From positions 58,551 through 122,550 of the forward strand of contig JAOUOP010000020.1 in the NCBI GenBank assembly GCA_029880325.1: a stretch of DNA of 64,000 nt, in the 5' to 3' direction. This document shows, in pieces, positions 1 through 9,500 of this stretch. This stretch comes from Myxococcales bacterium. Its GTDB lineage: Bacteria > Myxococcota_A > Polyangia > Polyangiales > JAFGIB01. Under the pieces are notes generated by a model. The model was not told the origin of the DNA. It ran no database searches and worked only from the letters and a program-made list of their open reading frames with translations. The stretch's first letter is position 1. Each line of letters begins with the position of its first letter. Both the position numbers and the translations under genes were made by a program.

Positions 1-2
1 CA

Positions 3-674
3 CCCGCTCCGGCAGGCAACGACCCGGCAGCGGCCATGGGCAGCGATCCGGCAGCAGCAGCCATGGGCAGCGATCCGGCGGCCTCGGGTGCCGCGGGTGC
101 CCCCGCCGACGCCACGACCGACCCGGCCGCCACCGGTGCCGCGGGCGCGGCTGCCGCGACCGACCCGTCCGCCACGATCGACCCGTCCGCCGCCGCGCCG
201 GCGTCGGCACCGGCGTCCGGCGGCACGCTCACGATTTCTTTCACCACCGTCGACCTCCGCGGTCGCTACGCGCCGCGCAACATCGGCGCCGTCTGGGTCG
301 CCACCGGCAGCGGCTCCTTCGTCAAGACGCTGGAGCGCTGGGCCGGTGTGCGCGCCAATCACCTGAGCAAGTGGAATGCGGCTTCGGGCGGCTGGTCGTC
401 CTTCTTCGGCTTCGGCGCCACCGACGACGAACTCGACGCCGTCAGTCGCGCGACGCTGACCTCCCACCAGATGCATAGCCTGACCTGGGACATGGTCGGC
501 AACGACGGCGCGGTGGTTCCCGACGGCTCCTACAAGGTCATGGTCGAGATGACCGACAACGAGACGGGCTCGGCCGTCGGCGAGGTCGCCTTCGACAAGG
601 GTCCGGGCGCCGTGAATCTCAGCGGGCAGACCTCGGCCGCGTTCACCGGATTCAACCTCGACTACCAGCCCTGA
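3..674 (+). CDS. DUF2271 domain protein (5' end outside window)
   Basis: The reading frame is open to the left window edge, so the true start and signal peptide are missing. The first ~75 visible residues are low-complexity Ala/Gly/Asp/Pro/Thr with repeated MGSDPAA and ATDPSA-like units. A folded domain follows from GGTLTISFTTVDLRGRYAPR to the end, with IGAVWV, a Trp-rich middle and the closing DGSYKVMVEMTDN. This fits DUF2271, a predicted periplasmic domain. Genes of this family often lie near DUF3570, DUF4266 and ApbE flavin transferase genes; the first two follow here and no apbE is in view. A direct redox role is inference. A closely related domain family is the main alternative. Confidence 0.75.
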   Translation, partial: PAPAGNDPAAAMGSDPAAAAMGSDPAASGAAGAPADATTDPAATGAAGAAAATDPSATIDPSAAAPASAPASGGTLTISFTTVDLRGRYAPRNIGAVWVATGSGSFVKTLERWAGVRANHLSKWNAASGGWSSFFGFGATDDELDAVSRATLTSHQMHSLTWDMVGNDGAVVPDGSYKVMVEMTDNETGSAVGEVAFDKGPGAVNLSGQTSAAFTGFNLDYQP

Positions 675-956
675 ATCACCCGAGGCGATGCAATAACCGC
701 CAGCTTGCGGTATGGAGCATTGCGCTGCACCGCCGCCGTGGCTTCGAGTTCCGCCCGACGCGCCCTGCGCTACCACCACGTTCTGGAGCACCCGCCCCTA
801 GCCTGCCCGCACCCCTGACAAGGCCTTCGAGCGTTGTGCACCGCCATTGCTGCGAGCGGCGGCGCTCGAGCACCACAGGCCCGCGTTTGCCTTGCCATGC
901 CTCGCTACCCCAAGACCGCGCGAGAAAATCGAAGCTCTCGAGCCGCCCGCCCGCGT

Positions 957-2153
957 GTGAACTCCTTGCACGGCCGCGCGCTCGGTGGGCTACTTTTGGC
1001 TGTCTGCGTGCTGCTGATGCCGCGCCCGGGGATCGCCGAGGATCAGGCGGCGGTGGCCACCTACGTGCGACGGGATAGCGATCGCACCCTGGTGGTCGCA
1101 CCGCGCCTGCGTCTGCGCACCGGGGTCACCGAAGCCACCCACCTGAACATGGTCTACGCCGTCGACGTCTGGACCAGCGCCTCCATCGATATCATCTCCT
1201 CGGCTTCGCCCTATCCGGTGACCGAGCAGCGCGACGAGGTCGATCTTTCGGTTGACCACGAGTTTAGCGATATCACCGTCACCGCCGCCTATCGCTACTC
1301 GCGCGAGCCCGACTACGTGTCCCACGGCGGTTCGGGAGGTTTCGGCTACGACTTCGCGGACAATAACTCCACCATCGCCGTCGGCATCTCCGGCAGCAGC
1401 GATAGCGTCGGTCGCGCCGGCGATCCCAACTTCGATCGCTCCGCCAGCACCTTCGGCTCTCGCCTCGCCTTCACCCAGGTTCTGGATGTCGACACGGTGG
1501 CCCAGGGCATCTACGAGTACAGCCGCATCGGTGGCTATCAGAGCAGTCCCTACCGCTTCGTTCCCATCGGCGGCGCCAACTGCACGGAAAAGATGTCCAA
1601 GAACGCTGCGATGGACGTCGCAGTCGACCCTGCGACGGGCATCCCGCTGGACCCGGCAGCGGCCGGCGTATTCCAGACGCAGCTGGCGAGCCTGTGTCCC
1701 CCCGAGCACAACCCGACCCTGAGACAGCGCCACGCCATGAGCGCGCGCGTGCGGCGCTCGCTGGGCGAAGCGCTTTCGGCCGGACTGACCTATCGCTTCT
1801 ACCTGGACGACTGGGGCATCACGTCCCACACCGTCACCGCAGACATGGGCTACATGCTGAGTGAGCGCACCATGCTGGGCGCGCGCTATCGCTTCTACAC
1901 CCAGGGCGCCGCCGACCATTATCGGAGCTTCTACGAGATCGAGCTGCCCTACCTGACGCGCGACAAGGAGCTGTCGCCGCTGACCGGCCATCGCCTGGTG
2001 CTGGAGCTCGAACACGCCATCCCATTTCCCGACGAGCGCAAGCTGGTAACCAGCGCCTCGGTCTCGCCGCTCCTCTACTTCTATCCCGACTTCCCCCTGC
2101 GCGAACGCATCAGCGGGGTGGAGTTCAACCTGGCCCTCTCGTTGACCCTATGA
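957..2153 (+). CDS. DUF3570 outer-membrane beta-barrel protein
   Basis: A GTG start at 957 gives MNSLHGRALGGLLLAVCVLL followed by a cleavage region at GIAEDQ, a clean Sec signal peptide. Upstream in-frame starts (834, 897) add an Arg-rich stretch unlike a signal peptide, so I prefer 957, although no strong ribosome site is visible. The mature part is full of alternating strands with aromatic ends (YRYSREPDY, LTYRFYLDDW, ARYRFYTQG) and ends in a C-terminal strand LALSLTL, typical of outer-membrane barrels. The match is to DUF3570, the usual partner of DUF4266. Its stop overlaps the next start as ATGA, so it is translationally coupled to the downstream barrel gene. Confidence 0.8.
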   Translation: MNSLHGRALGGLLLAVCVLLMPRPGIAEDQAAVATYVRRDSDRTLVVAPRLRLRTGVTEATHLNMVYAVDVWTSASIDIISSASPYPVTEQRDEVDLSVDHEFSDITVTAAYRYSREPDYVSHGGSGGFGYDFADNNSTIAVGISGSSDSVGRAGDPNFDRSASTFGSRLAFTQVLDVDTVAQGIYEYSRIGGYQSSPYRFVPIGGANCTEKMSKNAAMDVAVDPATGIPLDPAAAGVFQTQLASLCPPEHNPTLRQRHAMSARVRRSLGEALSAGLTYRFYLDDWGITSHTVTADMGYMLSERTMLGARYRFYTQGAADHYRSFYEIELPYLTRDKELSPLTGHRLVLELEHAIPFPDERKLVTSASVSPLLYFYPDFPLRERISGVEFNLALSLTL

Positions 2154-3400
2154 CGATGCGCTGCGCCGATCCGAACGCCCTGGCACGTGCGGCCCTCGTC
2201 GCGGGTTTCGTGCTGCTTTCGCTGTGGCTCGTGGCTCCCGGAGTCAGCGCCCAGGGCGCGACGGTCTGCGTGATCCGCGTCGACCCGGCGGCGGAGGGTG
2301 ATGCGGCGGCCATCGAGCGGATGCTCGGTGGCGTCGCGGTCGTGCCCGACCCGGGCTACTACGCCGAAAGCATGAACCGGGGCCTCGACCCCACCGGCGA
2401 CATGGCGATGCAGCAGCTGGTGCCGCCCCTGGGTGTCACCATGGCGCTGGCACCCGTCAGCACCGATGGCCAGCAGCTGTGGATCGATTTTCGCCATGGT
2501 GCCACAGGGGCGGGTCTCGGTGTGGAGGCCATCCCGCTCGAAGGTGGCTACATCGGCGCCCAGGGGCAGCAGCAGCTGCAGGCCCTGGTCGGCCAGAAAC
2601 TGCAGATGGTCATGGGCGGGGGCGGCCCGTCGGGTTTCACCGGTGGTGAAAGCGCATCCGACATGGGCTCGATGGATGCTGAAGCAGGCGGCGAAGGGGA
2701 TGCGGCTTCCGGCGAGAGTGAGGCGTTCGGCGAGCTGGCCGCGGAGCTCGGCATGGGCAGCCGCGCGATCAGCTGGCCGACCGCAGCCGGTCGCGACTCC
2801 GCCGACACCGGCTCCTTTCTGGCGGGCGGCGTGCGGGCGCGTTTCGCCTTCGGCGCCCGCGCCGGTTTTTCCTTCGGCCCGGAGTTCGCCTACCAGACCT
2901 CCATCGGACACGACGTCAAGGAGCTGCACATCGGCGGCGGAAGCTACGACTACGTGATCCGCGCCCATCGCTTCGAGGCGGCGCTCGTACCGCGCATCGC
3001 CTTCGATGACGACGGTGAATTCCGCCTCGAATTCGCGCTTGGCTACGGCGTGCGCAACCTGCGTCCCGAGTCCCACGACACGCTCACGCCGGCCTTCAGC
3101 GTCTCCGGTCCCCTCGTGCGCCTCGGCTTGAACATTCCCCTGGCCGGTCGCGCCCTACGCGTGCAGCTGCGCCCCGAGGCCCAATGGCTGGCCAGCGTGG
3201 GCGAAGGACTCGAGCAGCGCGGCGTGCAGTCCGGCGGCCTGGGTTACGGCTTCGAGGCCGGCCTCGCGGTGGGTGTACTGGACCCCATCGATTTTCACGC
3301 CAGCTACCGCATGGTGTGGGCGAGCTACGACACCCGCATCGGTGCGTCGGCCGAGGACAGCGAGAGCTTCTTGATGCTGGGCGTGGGGAGGGCGCTATGA
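2150..3400 (+). CDS. Exported protein with N-terminal domain plus beta-barrel
   Basis: The 416-residue product has an N-terminal signal peptide (VAGFVLLSLWLVAPGVSAQG). Next comes a ~100-residue domain of unknown family, a Gly/Ser/Glu-rich spacer around residues 155-195, and a C-terminal half of amphipathic strands (RARFAFGARAGFSFGPEFAY, FRLEFALGYGVR) typical of an outer-membrane barrel. Both ends overlap neighbours by ATGA (2150-2153 and 3397-3400), so it belongs to the DUF3570 operon. I do not recognise a named family. The N-terminal half (CVIRVDPAAEGDAAAIERML) could be a periplasmic stress-sensing or assembly domain, but nothing in the sequence decides this. Confidence 0.7.
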   Translation: MTMRCADPNALARAALVAGFVLLSLWLVAPGVSAQGATVCVIRVDPAAEGDAAAIERMLGGVAVVPDPGYYAESMNRGLDPTGDMAMQQLVPPLGVTMALAPVSTDGQQLWIDFRHGATGAGLGVEAIPLEGGYIGAQGQQQLQALVGQKLQMVMGGGGPSGFTGGESASDMGSMDAEAGGEGDAASGESEAFGELAAELGMGSRAISWPTAAGRDSADTGSFLAGGVRARFAFGARAGFSFGPEFAYQTSIGHDVKELHIGGGSYDYVIRAHRFEAALVPRIAFDDDGEFRLEFALGYGVRNLRPESHDTLTPAFSVSGPLVRLGLNIPLAGRALRVQLRPEAQWLASVGEGLEQRGVQSGGLGYGFEAGLAVGVLDPIDFHASYRMVWASYDTRIGASAEDSESFLMLGVGRAL

Positions 3401-3921
3401 GTCGTCTGCGTTTGATGCTCTTTTGGGCGCTGCTGCTGCTGGCCGGCTGCGCCGAAGACGATGGCGCGCTGCTCATCGCCCAGCCCGATCGGGCGCAATT
3501 CGAGGCCGAGGTTTACCCCGTGCTCCTGCGCGACTGTGGTTTCGACCAGTGCCACGCCTCGCGCGAGCGCTTCTTCCAGGTCTTCGGACCCGGCCGCGCC
3601 CGCTACTCGCCGGACCTGCGTTCACTCGATCCGCCGGGCATGGCCGAGTTGGACCACAGCTACCAGCGGGCGCGCTCCATGATCGACCCGGTCAACCCCC
3701 AGGCCAGTCTGCTGCTGGTCAAGCCGCTTTCGGTCCAGGCCGGCGGTGCGGGGCACCAGGGCATCGACAGTCTGGGGCGCGACGTCTACCAATTCGACGC
3801 CGACCCGAGCTATCTCGTGCTATTGAATTGGGTGTTGACCAGCGCCGGCGTACCCACGGCCGGCGCCACTCCCCAGCCGACCCCCCAGCCCGGCCCTCTG
3901 CCGGTCCCGGCGCAACCATGA
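3397..3921 (+). CDS. Cytochrome-like lipoprotein
   Basis: The start at 3397 gives MSRLRLMLFWALLLLAGCAE, a lipoprotein signal with lipobox LAGC (Cys at residue 17). A longer frame upstream would run through the previous gene and is rejected. The motif CGFDQCH near residue 45 is a C-x4-CH pattern. This resembles non-canonical c-haem sites and the Cys pairs of planctomycete-type cytochrome domains (the canonical site is CxxCH). The spacing of later motifs (INPQASLLLVKPL-like, then YLVLLNWV) follows the same domain family. The C-terminus is Pro/Gln-rich. It is coupled to both neighbours by ATGA overlaps. Haem binding is inference; a disulfide-bonded domain is the alternative. Confidence 0.7.
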   Translation: MSRLRLMLFWALLLLAGCAEDDGALLIAQPDRAQFEAEVYPVLLRDCGFDQCHASRERFFQVFGPGRARYSPDLRSLDPPGMAELDHSYQRARSMIDPVNPQASLLLVKPLSVQAGGAGHQGIDSLGRDVYQFDADPSYLVLLNWVLTSAGVPTAGATPQPTPQPGPLPVPAQP

Positions 3922-4163
3922 AGTCTTCACACAAGCGAATCTCGTCGACCCGCGCAGGGCTGGTTGCTGCGGCGCTCGTGGCCTGCGCCGTGCTCGGAGG
4001 CTGCGCCACCGTGGCGCCCTACGAGCGCGAGACCCTGGCCCGGCGCGACATGGAACTCGAAGGCAACGAGGACATGCGCGCCGGTGAGCAACACGCCAAC
4101 GCCTACCGCGAGGGATCCTCGGGCGCCGAAGGCGCCAGCGGTGGTGGCTGCGGCTGCAACTGA
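3918..4163 (+). CDS. DUF4266 small lipoprotein
   Basis: The 81-residue product has lipobox LGGC after a hydrophobic stretch. The conserved VAPYERETLARRDMEL follows, and the C-terminus is the family-typical GGGCGCN. The N-terminal block and the Gly/Cys tail are diagnostic of DUF4266. Such proteins almost always sit next to DUF3570 barrel proteins, as here. The start at 3918 overlaps the previous stop (ATGA). Their molecular role is not established; the Cys tail may ligate metal or be modified. It is the last gene of this operon and is followed convergently by a small minus-strand gene. Confidence 0.85.
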   Translation: MKSSHKRISSTRAGLVAAALVACAVLGGCATVAPYERETLARRDMELEGNEDMRAGEQHANAYREGSSGAEGASGGGCGCN

Positions 4164-4195
4164 GACGCTTGTCGTAGGGGATGCGACCGGCGGCG

Positions 4196-4438
4196 TCAGC
4201 GCGTCGTGAACTGGATGACCTTGCCTTCCGGATCGATGGCGCCGACGAACCGGGCGTGCCCGAGGTCGACGAGATCGCGACCCTGGATGCCTTGCGCCTG
4301 CAGACGCTCGCGCCTCGCCGCCACGCTCTCCCTTGCGAAACACTTCTTCGCCGGCACCTGCTCCCGCGCCAGCGGCGGCTCTGGCCATGGTCTTCGCTCC
4401 GTCTGGGTCGCCCCGGTGTTTCGGGACGTGGCCACCAT
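4196..4438 (-). CDS. Small hypothetical protein downstream of pbpC
   Basis: The 80-codon frame lies 49 bases after the pbpC stop on the same strand. Its codons end almost always in G or C, whereas opposing frames do not show this, which argues that it is coding. The C-terminal half (RERLQAQGIQGRDLVDLGHA, then RFVGAID and KVIQFTTR) looks like a small globular domain; the first 30 residues are Pro/Arg/Thr-rich. A GTG at 4447 would add three residues. I do not recognise a family. It could be the last cistron of the alpha-2-macroglobulin/pbpC operon, but no function can be assigned. Confidence 0.45.
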   Translation of the reverse strand: MVATSRNTGATQTERRPWPEPPLAREQVPAKKCFARESVAARRERLQAQGIQGRDLVDLGHARFVGAIDPEGKVIQFTTR

Positions 4439-4487
4439 GGGCGTCACTCGGCGCTGCTGTCGCTCGCCATTCGTTGAAGCGCGCGCC

Positions 4488-6518
4488 TCAGCCGCCGGCG
4501 CGCTGGCGCTTGCCGTGGCGCGCTGCCCAGCCTGCGAGTTCGGGCGGGTAGCGCACGTGCACTGCGCCGCTGGCCTGGCGTCGATGCCAGTCGCAGGGCG
4601 CCTGGGGCACGCTGCCTTCGATGAAGAGTTCGCGCTTTTGGTGTGGGCAACCGGCCGCCGGGCGCTTGCCCGACAGCGGACATACGGCGGCGGCGACCAG
4701 GCCTTCGGGCGCCTCCGGTAGCTGCAGCGGTCGACCCGCGCTGGCCAGGAGCAGGGCGGTCCGGGCCAGGGGGGCGGCCGCTTCCATGCCCGACAGGCCG
4801 CGGGTGGGCTGGCCGTCGAAGCGACCGGTCCAGGCCGCGGCCGTGAGCTCAGTGGTGGCGAAGATGGCCACGGTGTCGGCAAAGCCCCGCGCGGTGCCGG
4901 TCTTGACCGCGACGGGATAGGGAAGGTCGGCGGCCAGCTCGGTGCCAAAGACCTTCCGCCGCGCTTCGGGGTCGGCCAGCATGTCGAGGGTGAGCCAGGC
5001 GGCCTGGGCGCTGACCACGCGCTGCTCGGGCGGCGCGGGCGAAAGCAGCGGTGCCTCCCCGGGAGGCGTGAAGCGAAGCAATCCCTGGGCGTGGGTGGCC
5101 ATGCCGTCGCGCACCAGAAAGCCATAACTCGCAGCCAAGTCGAGCAGGCGCACCTTGGCCGAGCCCAGGGCCAGGCGCGGGCCGTAGTCGTCGATGTCAC
5201 CCTCCAGGCTGCCGACGCCCGCCCGCCGCAGGGTGTCCATCACCGCGCCGATGCCCACCTTTTCCAGCACCTGCACGGCGGCTAGGTTGTAGCTGCCGGC
5301 CAGGGCCTGGCGGTAGCGCGAGGGACCGTGCTCGCGCGGTGGCAGCTCGCGCACGCGATAGGCCGAGGCAACGTCGAAGGCGTCGAAGGCGATGCTGGCG
5401 GGGCTTTCGCCGCGTTCGATGGCGGTGGCGTAGACGAAGGGCTTGAGCGCCGAGCCCGGATGGCGCCTGCGGGTGACGATGTTGAGCTGTCCGCCAGGGA
5501 GATCGAAGCCGGCCGAGCCCACCATGGCCAACACTTGCCCACTTTGACTGTCGAGCACCACGGCCCCGGCCTGCTCGGCGCCGCGGGCCCTGAGCGCATC
5601 CACGTGCTCGCGCACGCGGCGCTCGAGAGCGCGGTTGAGTTCGAGATCCAGCGTGCTTCGCACCACGCCGCCGCGCGCGCGCAGCTCTTCCGGTAGCTCC
5701 TGCAGCAGCCAGTCGACGAAGTGTCCGGCCTCGAAGCTCGAATCCGCCCGCGCGAATTCAAGTGGCTCGGCCGTCGCGCGCTGCGCTGCTGCGGCCTCGA
5801 GCTTGCCCTGCTCGACCAGCAGCGACAGCAGGTGCTGGCGTCGGCGCAGGGCGCGCCCGCGGTGGCGCGTGGGATCGTAGTAGCTGGGGTTGCGCGGCAG
5901 CACGGTCAGCAAGCTTGCCTCGCCAAGCGAGAGCGACGCGGCGGGCTTGCCGAAGTAGCGGCGGGCGGCGGCGTCGATGCCGTGGGCGCCGTGGCCGTAA
6001 TAGGCGCGGTTGAGGTATTGCTCGAGAATTTCGCGCTTGCTGAGCACGCGCTCGACCCGCAGCGCCAGGTGCATCTCGCGCAGCTTGTTCGTCAGGGTGC
6101 GCGGTTTGCCCGGCGAGTGCACCATGCGCATCAGTTGCATGGTCAAGGTGGAGGCGCCATATTCGATGCCCCCGGCCCGCAGGTTGAGCACCAGCGCGCG
6201 CAGCACGCTGTAGGGGTCGATGCCTTCGTGTTCGAAGAAGCGCTGGTCTTCGCTGGCCAGGAGCGTCAGAATCGCGTGGGAGCTGATGCGCTCGAGGGGT
6301 ACCCAGGCGCTGCGGCCCTCGCGCGCTCCTCCTCTTCCGCCGGCCGGCAGTCGCCGCAGCACCCGGCCGTTGCGGTCCTCGATGATCAAGGGTTCGCCGC
6401 CCTCGGGGTACAGCGATTCGAGCGGGTAGGGCAGAAAGCTCGAGGCCAAAAGCAGCGTGAAGCCGAGGCAAAAGAGCGGTGCCAGGCTGCGGCCCAGGAC
6501 CTTCAGTGCGCGCTTCAT
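4488..6518 (-). CDS. pbpC: Penicillin-binding protein 1C
   Basis: This 676-residue bifunctional peptidoglycan synthase has an N-terminal membrane anchor (residues 12-30). A family-51 glycosyltransferase domain follows with EDQRFFE (90-96) and GASTLTMQLMR (121-131). The transpeptidase domain has SALK (356-359), SYN (409-411) and KTG (539-541). The Cys-containing CPLSGKRPAAGC segment near residue 613 is typical of PBP1C. The protein ends soon after that, so the usual extra C-terminal PBP1C domain seems absent or very short. The start overlaps the alpha-2-macroglobulin stop by four bases (ATGA), the classic yfhM-pbpC arrangement. It acts at the periplasmic face of the inner membrane, probably in wall repair together with the macroglobulin. 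Confidence 0.95.
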   Translation of the reverse strand: MKRALKVLGRSLAPLFCLGFTLLLASSFLPYPLESLYPEGGEPLIIEDRNGRVLRRLPAGGRGGAREGRSAWVPLERISSHAILTLLASEDQRFFEHEGIDPYSVLRALVLNLRAGGIEYGASTLTMQLMRMVHSPGKPRTLTNKLREMHLALRVERVLSKREILEQYLNRAYYGHGAHGIDAAARRYFGKPAASLSLGEASLLTVLPRNPSYYDPTRHRGRALRRRQHLLSLLVEQGKLEAAAAQRATAEPLEFARADSSFEAGHFVDWLLQELPEELRARGGVVRSTLDLELNRALERRVREHVDALRARGAEQAGAVVLDSQSGQVLAMVGSAGFDLPGGQLNIVTRRRHPGSALKPFVYATAIERGESPASIAFDAFDVASAYRVRELPPREHGPSRYRQALAGSYNLAAVQVLEKVGIGAVMDTLRRAGVGSLEGDIDDYGPRLALGSAKVRLLDLAASYGFLVRDGMATHAQGLLRFTPPGEAPLLSPAPPEQRVVSAQAAWLTLDMLADPEARRKVFGTELAADLPYPVAVKTGTARGFADTVAIFATTELTAAAWTGRFDGQPTRGLSGMEAAAPLARTALLLASAGRPLQLPEAPEGLVAAAVCPLSGKRPAAGCPHQKRELFIEGSVPQAPCDWHRRQASGAVHVRYPPELAGWAARHGKRQRAGG

Positions 6519-9500
6519 GGCTTCACCTGGAGTTTCATGGCCGCGGTGGAGGCGAAAAGCCCCGGCTCGTACATGGCCTCGGCCCGCGCTGGCGCCGCCG
6601 TGAACTGTCCGGCCACCGACGCGCGCATCAGGTATTCGTAGACGTGGGTTCCGGCCGGCAGCCGATCGGAGAAGGCCCAGACGGCATCATCGCGCAGGGC
6701 GTGGTGATCCCAAATGCCGTAGCCATCGTCGTATGCGTGGTCGTAGTCCCGCTGTCGCTGACCGCCCTCCGTCGCGAGCTTGCCGTTGACCGCCTCGAAG
6801 CCCGCCGGCAGCGCGTCGCTGAGGGCCAGGTAGTAGACGCTCTCGCTGGACTTGACGCGTAGTCGTACCTTGACCAGCTGGCCGCGGGTGACCCGCTCAA
6901 GGGCTGTTCCGCTTTCGGGGTCCAGGTATTCGCGCTCCACATGCAGCACGTCGGCCTGGGGCTCGGGCGCCTTGACCTCGCGAACGAAGTGCTGTCTCAG
7001 GCTCAGCTGCACCGGCTGGCTGCTGTCGAGTCCCAGCCGGCCGCCGCCGAGTTTGGTCAGTGGGCGACTCAGGCGCAGCACGGCCGGACCCTCGATGCGC
7101 TTTTCGAGCAGGCGCTTGCCGTCCAGCGTGACCGCCACCGTGGCCACTTGCCCCTCGAGGCTGCGGGCGTAGTCGGCCAGGGCGATCAGGGCGTAGAGGT
7201 TTTCCTGGGTATTGCCGAAGCGGCCACTCCGTCCGCGCGCCGAAAGCAACTCCTCGACCAGGGGTCGAATGCGCGGGTGGCCAGGTGCCGCCTCGATCAG
7301 CGCCGAAAGCGCGATGGCGCGGTCGCGGGTATTGCTGCTCATGTAGCGCGCCCGACCTTCCGACGGCCAGCCGCCGAAGCCCTGGTCGCCCCCTTCGAGG
7401 GCGTTTGCCAGCTCGGCCAGCAGCCCATCGCGCTGGGTGCTCTTGGCACCGCTGCGCGTCAGCGCCCGCAACAAAAATGCCTTGCCGTAGACGGGCAGCG
7501 CCGAGCGCGCTTCGAAGAGGCGCGCCAGCAGGCCCTGGTCGACCCGATCGTGGACGGCCAGAACGTGGGCCGCCATGGCCATGGTGGCGATTTCACCTCC
7601 GGGTGAAAGCGACCGCTCGGCGCCGTTGGCCCAGTCGCGCAGGGCATCGAGGCCCTTTTCGAGCGCGCGGGCCTCGACCTTCACGCCGGCGCGCTGGGCC
7701 TCGGTCAGGCCCATCATGGCGTAGGCCGTCAGGTGGGGGCGTTCGGTGCCGCCGGGCCACAGGCTGAAGTGGCCGTCGTCGTGTTGGTGGCGCAGCACCT
7801 TGGCCACGCCCTGCTCGATGAAGCGCTCGAGCTTACCGTCGCGTAGTTCGGCGAGTTTCATGCTGCGCGCCAGGTCTTCGACCTTCACCAGCGGAATCAC
7901 GCCTGAGAGGGTCTGCTCCAGGCAGCCGTAGGGGTAGCGGATCAGATAGCGCAGGCTCGGCTCCAGCGACGCCAACCCGGTTTGGTCCACGCGTAGCTCC
8001 AGGCGGCTTTCCTCGGGCAGTACCTGCTCGGGCCAGCTGAGATCGAAGCTCTTTGCGCCCTGTAGCGTCCCTGCATGGAGGGTCGACCATTCGCTGTGCA
8101 GCGGGCGCTCGATGGGCAGGCGCTTCTCAAAGGCGTCGTGATGTTCGCCCAGCTGCACCGAAAGCAAGACCCGCGCCTCCGAGCGCTTGCCCGCGCTGAC
8201 GGCGAAGAGCGCGGCCTTGCTCTCGCCGGCCTCGAGCGCCACGCGCTGCTCTCCATCCTTGGCCCAAAGGCCCTGGGTCTCGAGCGTGACCAGGGCTTCG
8301 CCCGCCGCGCCGCTGCGATTGTGGATCACGGCGCCCACCCACATGCGATCGCCGCTGCGCGCAAAACGCGGTAACACGGGCTTGGCCACAAGCGCCTTGC
8401 TCACAACGATGCGGTGGTCACCGCTGCCGAAGCGAGCGCCGCGGTCGGCGGCCACCGCCATCAGGCGAAAGGTGGTGAGGTTGTCGGGTGCAACGAACGC
8501 GAAGCGGGCCTCACCGCGGGCGTCGGTGGTCAGCGCCGGCAGCCACAGGGCCGAGGCCAAAAAGCGCGAGCGCACGCGGGGGCTCTCGCCTCCCGGTCCA
8601 TCGCCGCCCTCCTCTTCGCCGCCGTCGGCGCCGTCCGGGGCATCGAGGCGCGCCACGCGCGTCCAGTTGGTGCTGTTGTCGATGCCGAGGCCAAAGGGCG
8701 CGTAAAAAGCGGCCATGGGGTCGGGTGTCTGGTAGTTGATCAGGGCCAGCACGCCCTGATCGGCGGCCGACAGGCTCAGCTCGGCGCGCACAGGCCTGTG
8801 CCCGTCGCGCACGCGCACCGTACCCATCACGCGCTCGCCGGGCTCGTAGCTCGGCTTGTCGGTCGCGATCTCCACCTGAAGCCGCTGCTGCTCGGCGCTG
8901 ACGGTCAGCTCGACCACGCCGAGCTTCATGCTCGGCCGGTAGCGGTCGCCCTGGCCACGACGGCCTTGCACCACGGCCACAGAGGCATAGACGTTGGGCG
9001 CGTGCTCGCTCGACAGCGCCACATCGATGGCCTCCCCGGAACTCCCGGGCTGCACCACGAAGGCTTCGACAATGCCGGCGCGCTCGAGCGTGACCAGCAC
9101 GCTGGCGCCGGCGGTGTCGGCTCGCGGCAGGAGCTTGGCCTGTTGTCCGGGTTGATAGCGATCGCGGTCGGCAATCACCGAGATGCGCTCGGAGCCGTAG
9201 TCGGCCCAGGCGCCGGCGCCGCTGCCGTAGATCCACAGCGGGCTCGAGGCCGCCACGCGCGTGCCGCGGCCGTCGTTGGCCTCGAGGGTCACCACGTACT
9301 CGCCGGTCTCCTCGACGCGTAGGTGCTCGGCCCGGGTGCCGGTGGTCAGCGTCAGCGCGCGCGTCCAGAGCGTCTTGTGCTCGCGCTTGCAGCTGCTGTA
9401 GACGCGATAGCGGCCCTCGTAGTCGCACTTCCAGCTGCGCTTGGTCAGGCTCAGCGTTGCGCTGCCCGCCATGGGTTGCCCGTCGCGGTCGAGGGAGACC

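Noticed and set aside
36..240. Near matches to the ApbE flavin-attachment motif (D-x-x-S/T-G-A-S/T) in the Ala/Gly-rich part of the DUF2271 protein, such as DPAASGAAG
   Set aside because: The final Ser/Thr that would carry FMN is absent in each copy and the region is low complexity, so flavinylation is not supported.
834..956. Upstream N-terminal extension of the DUF3570 gene
   Set aside because: It would place an Arg-rich stretch ahead of a clear signal peptide.
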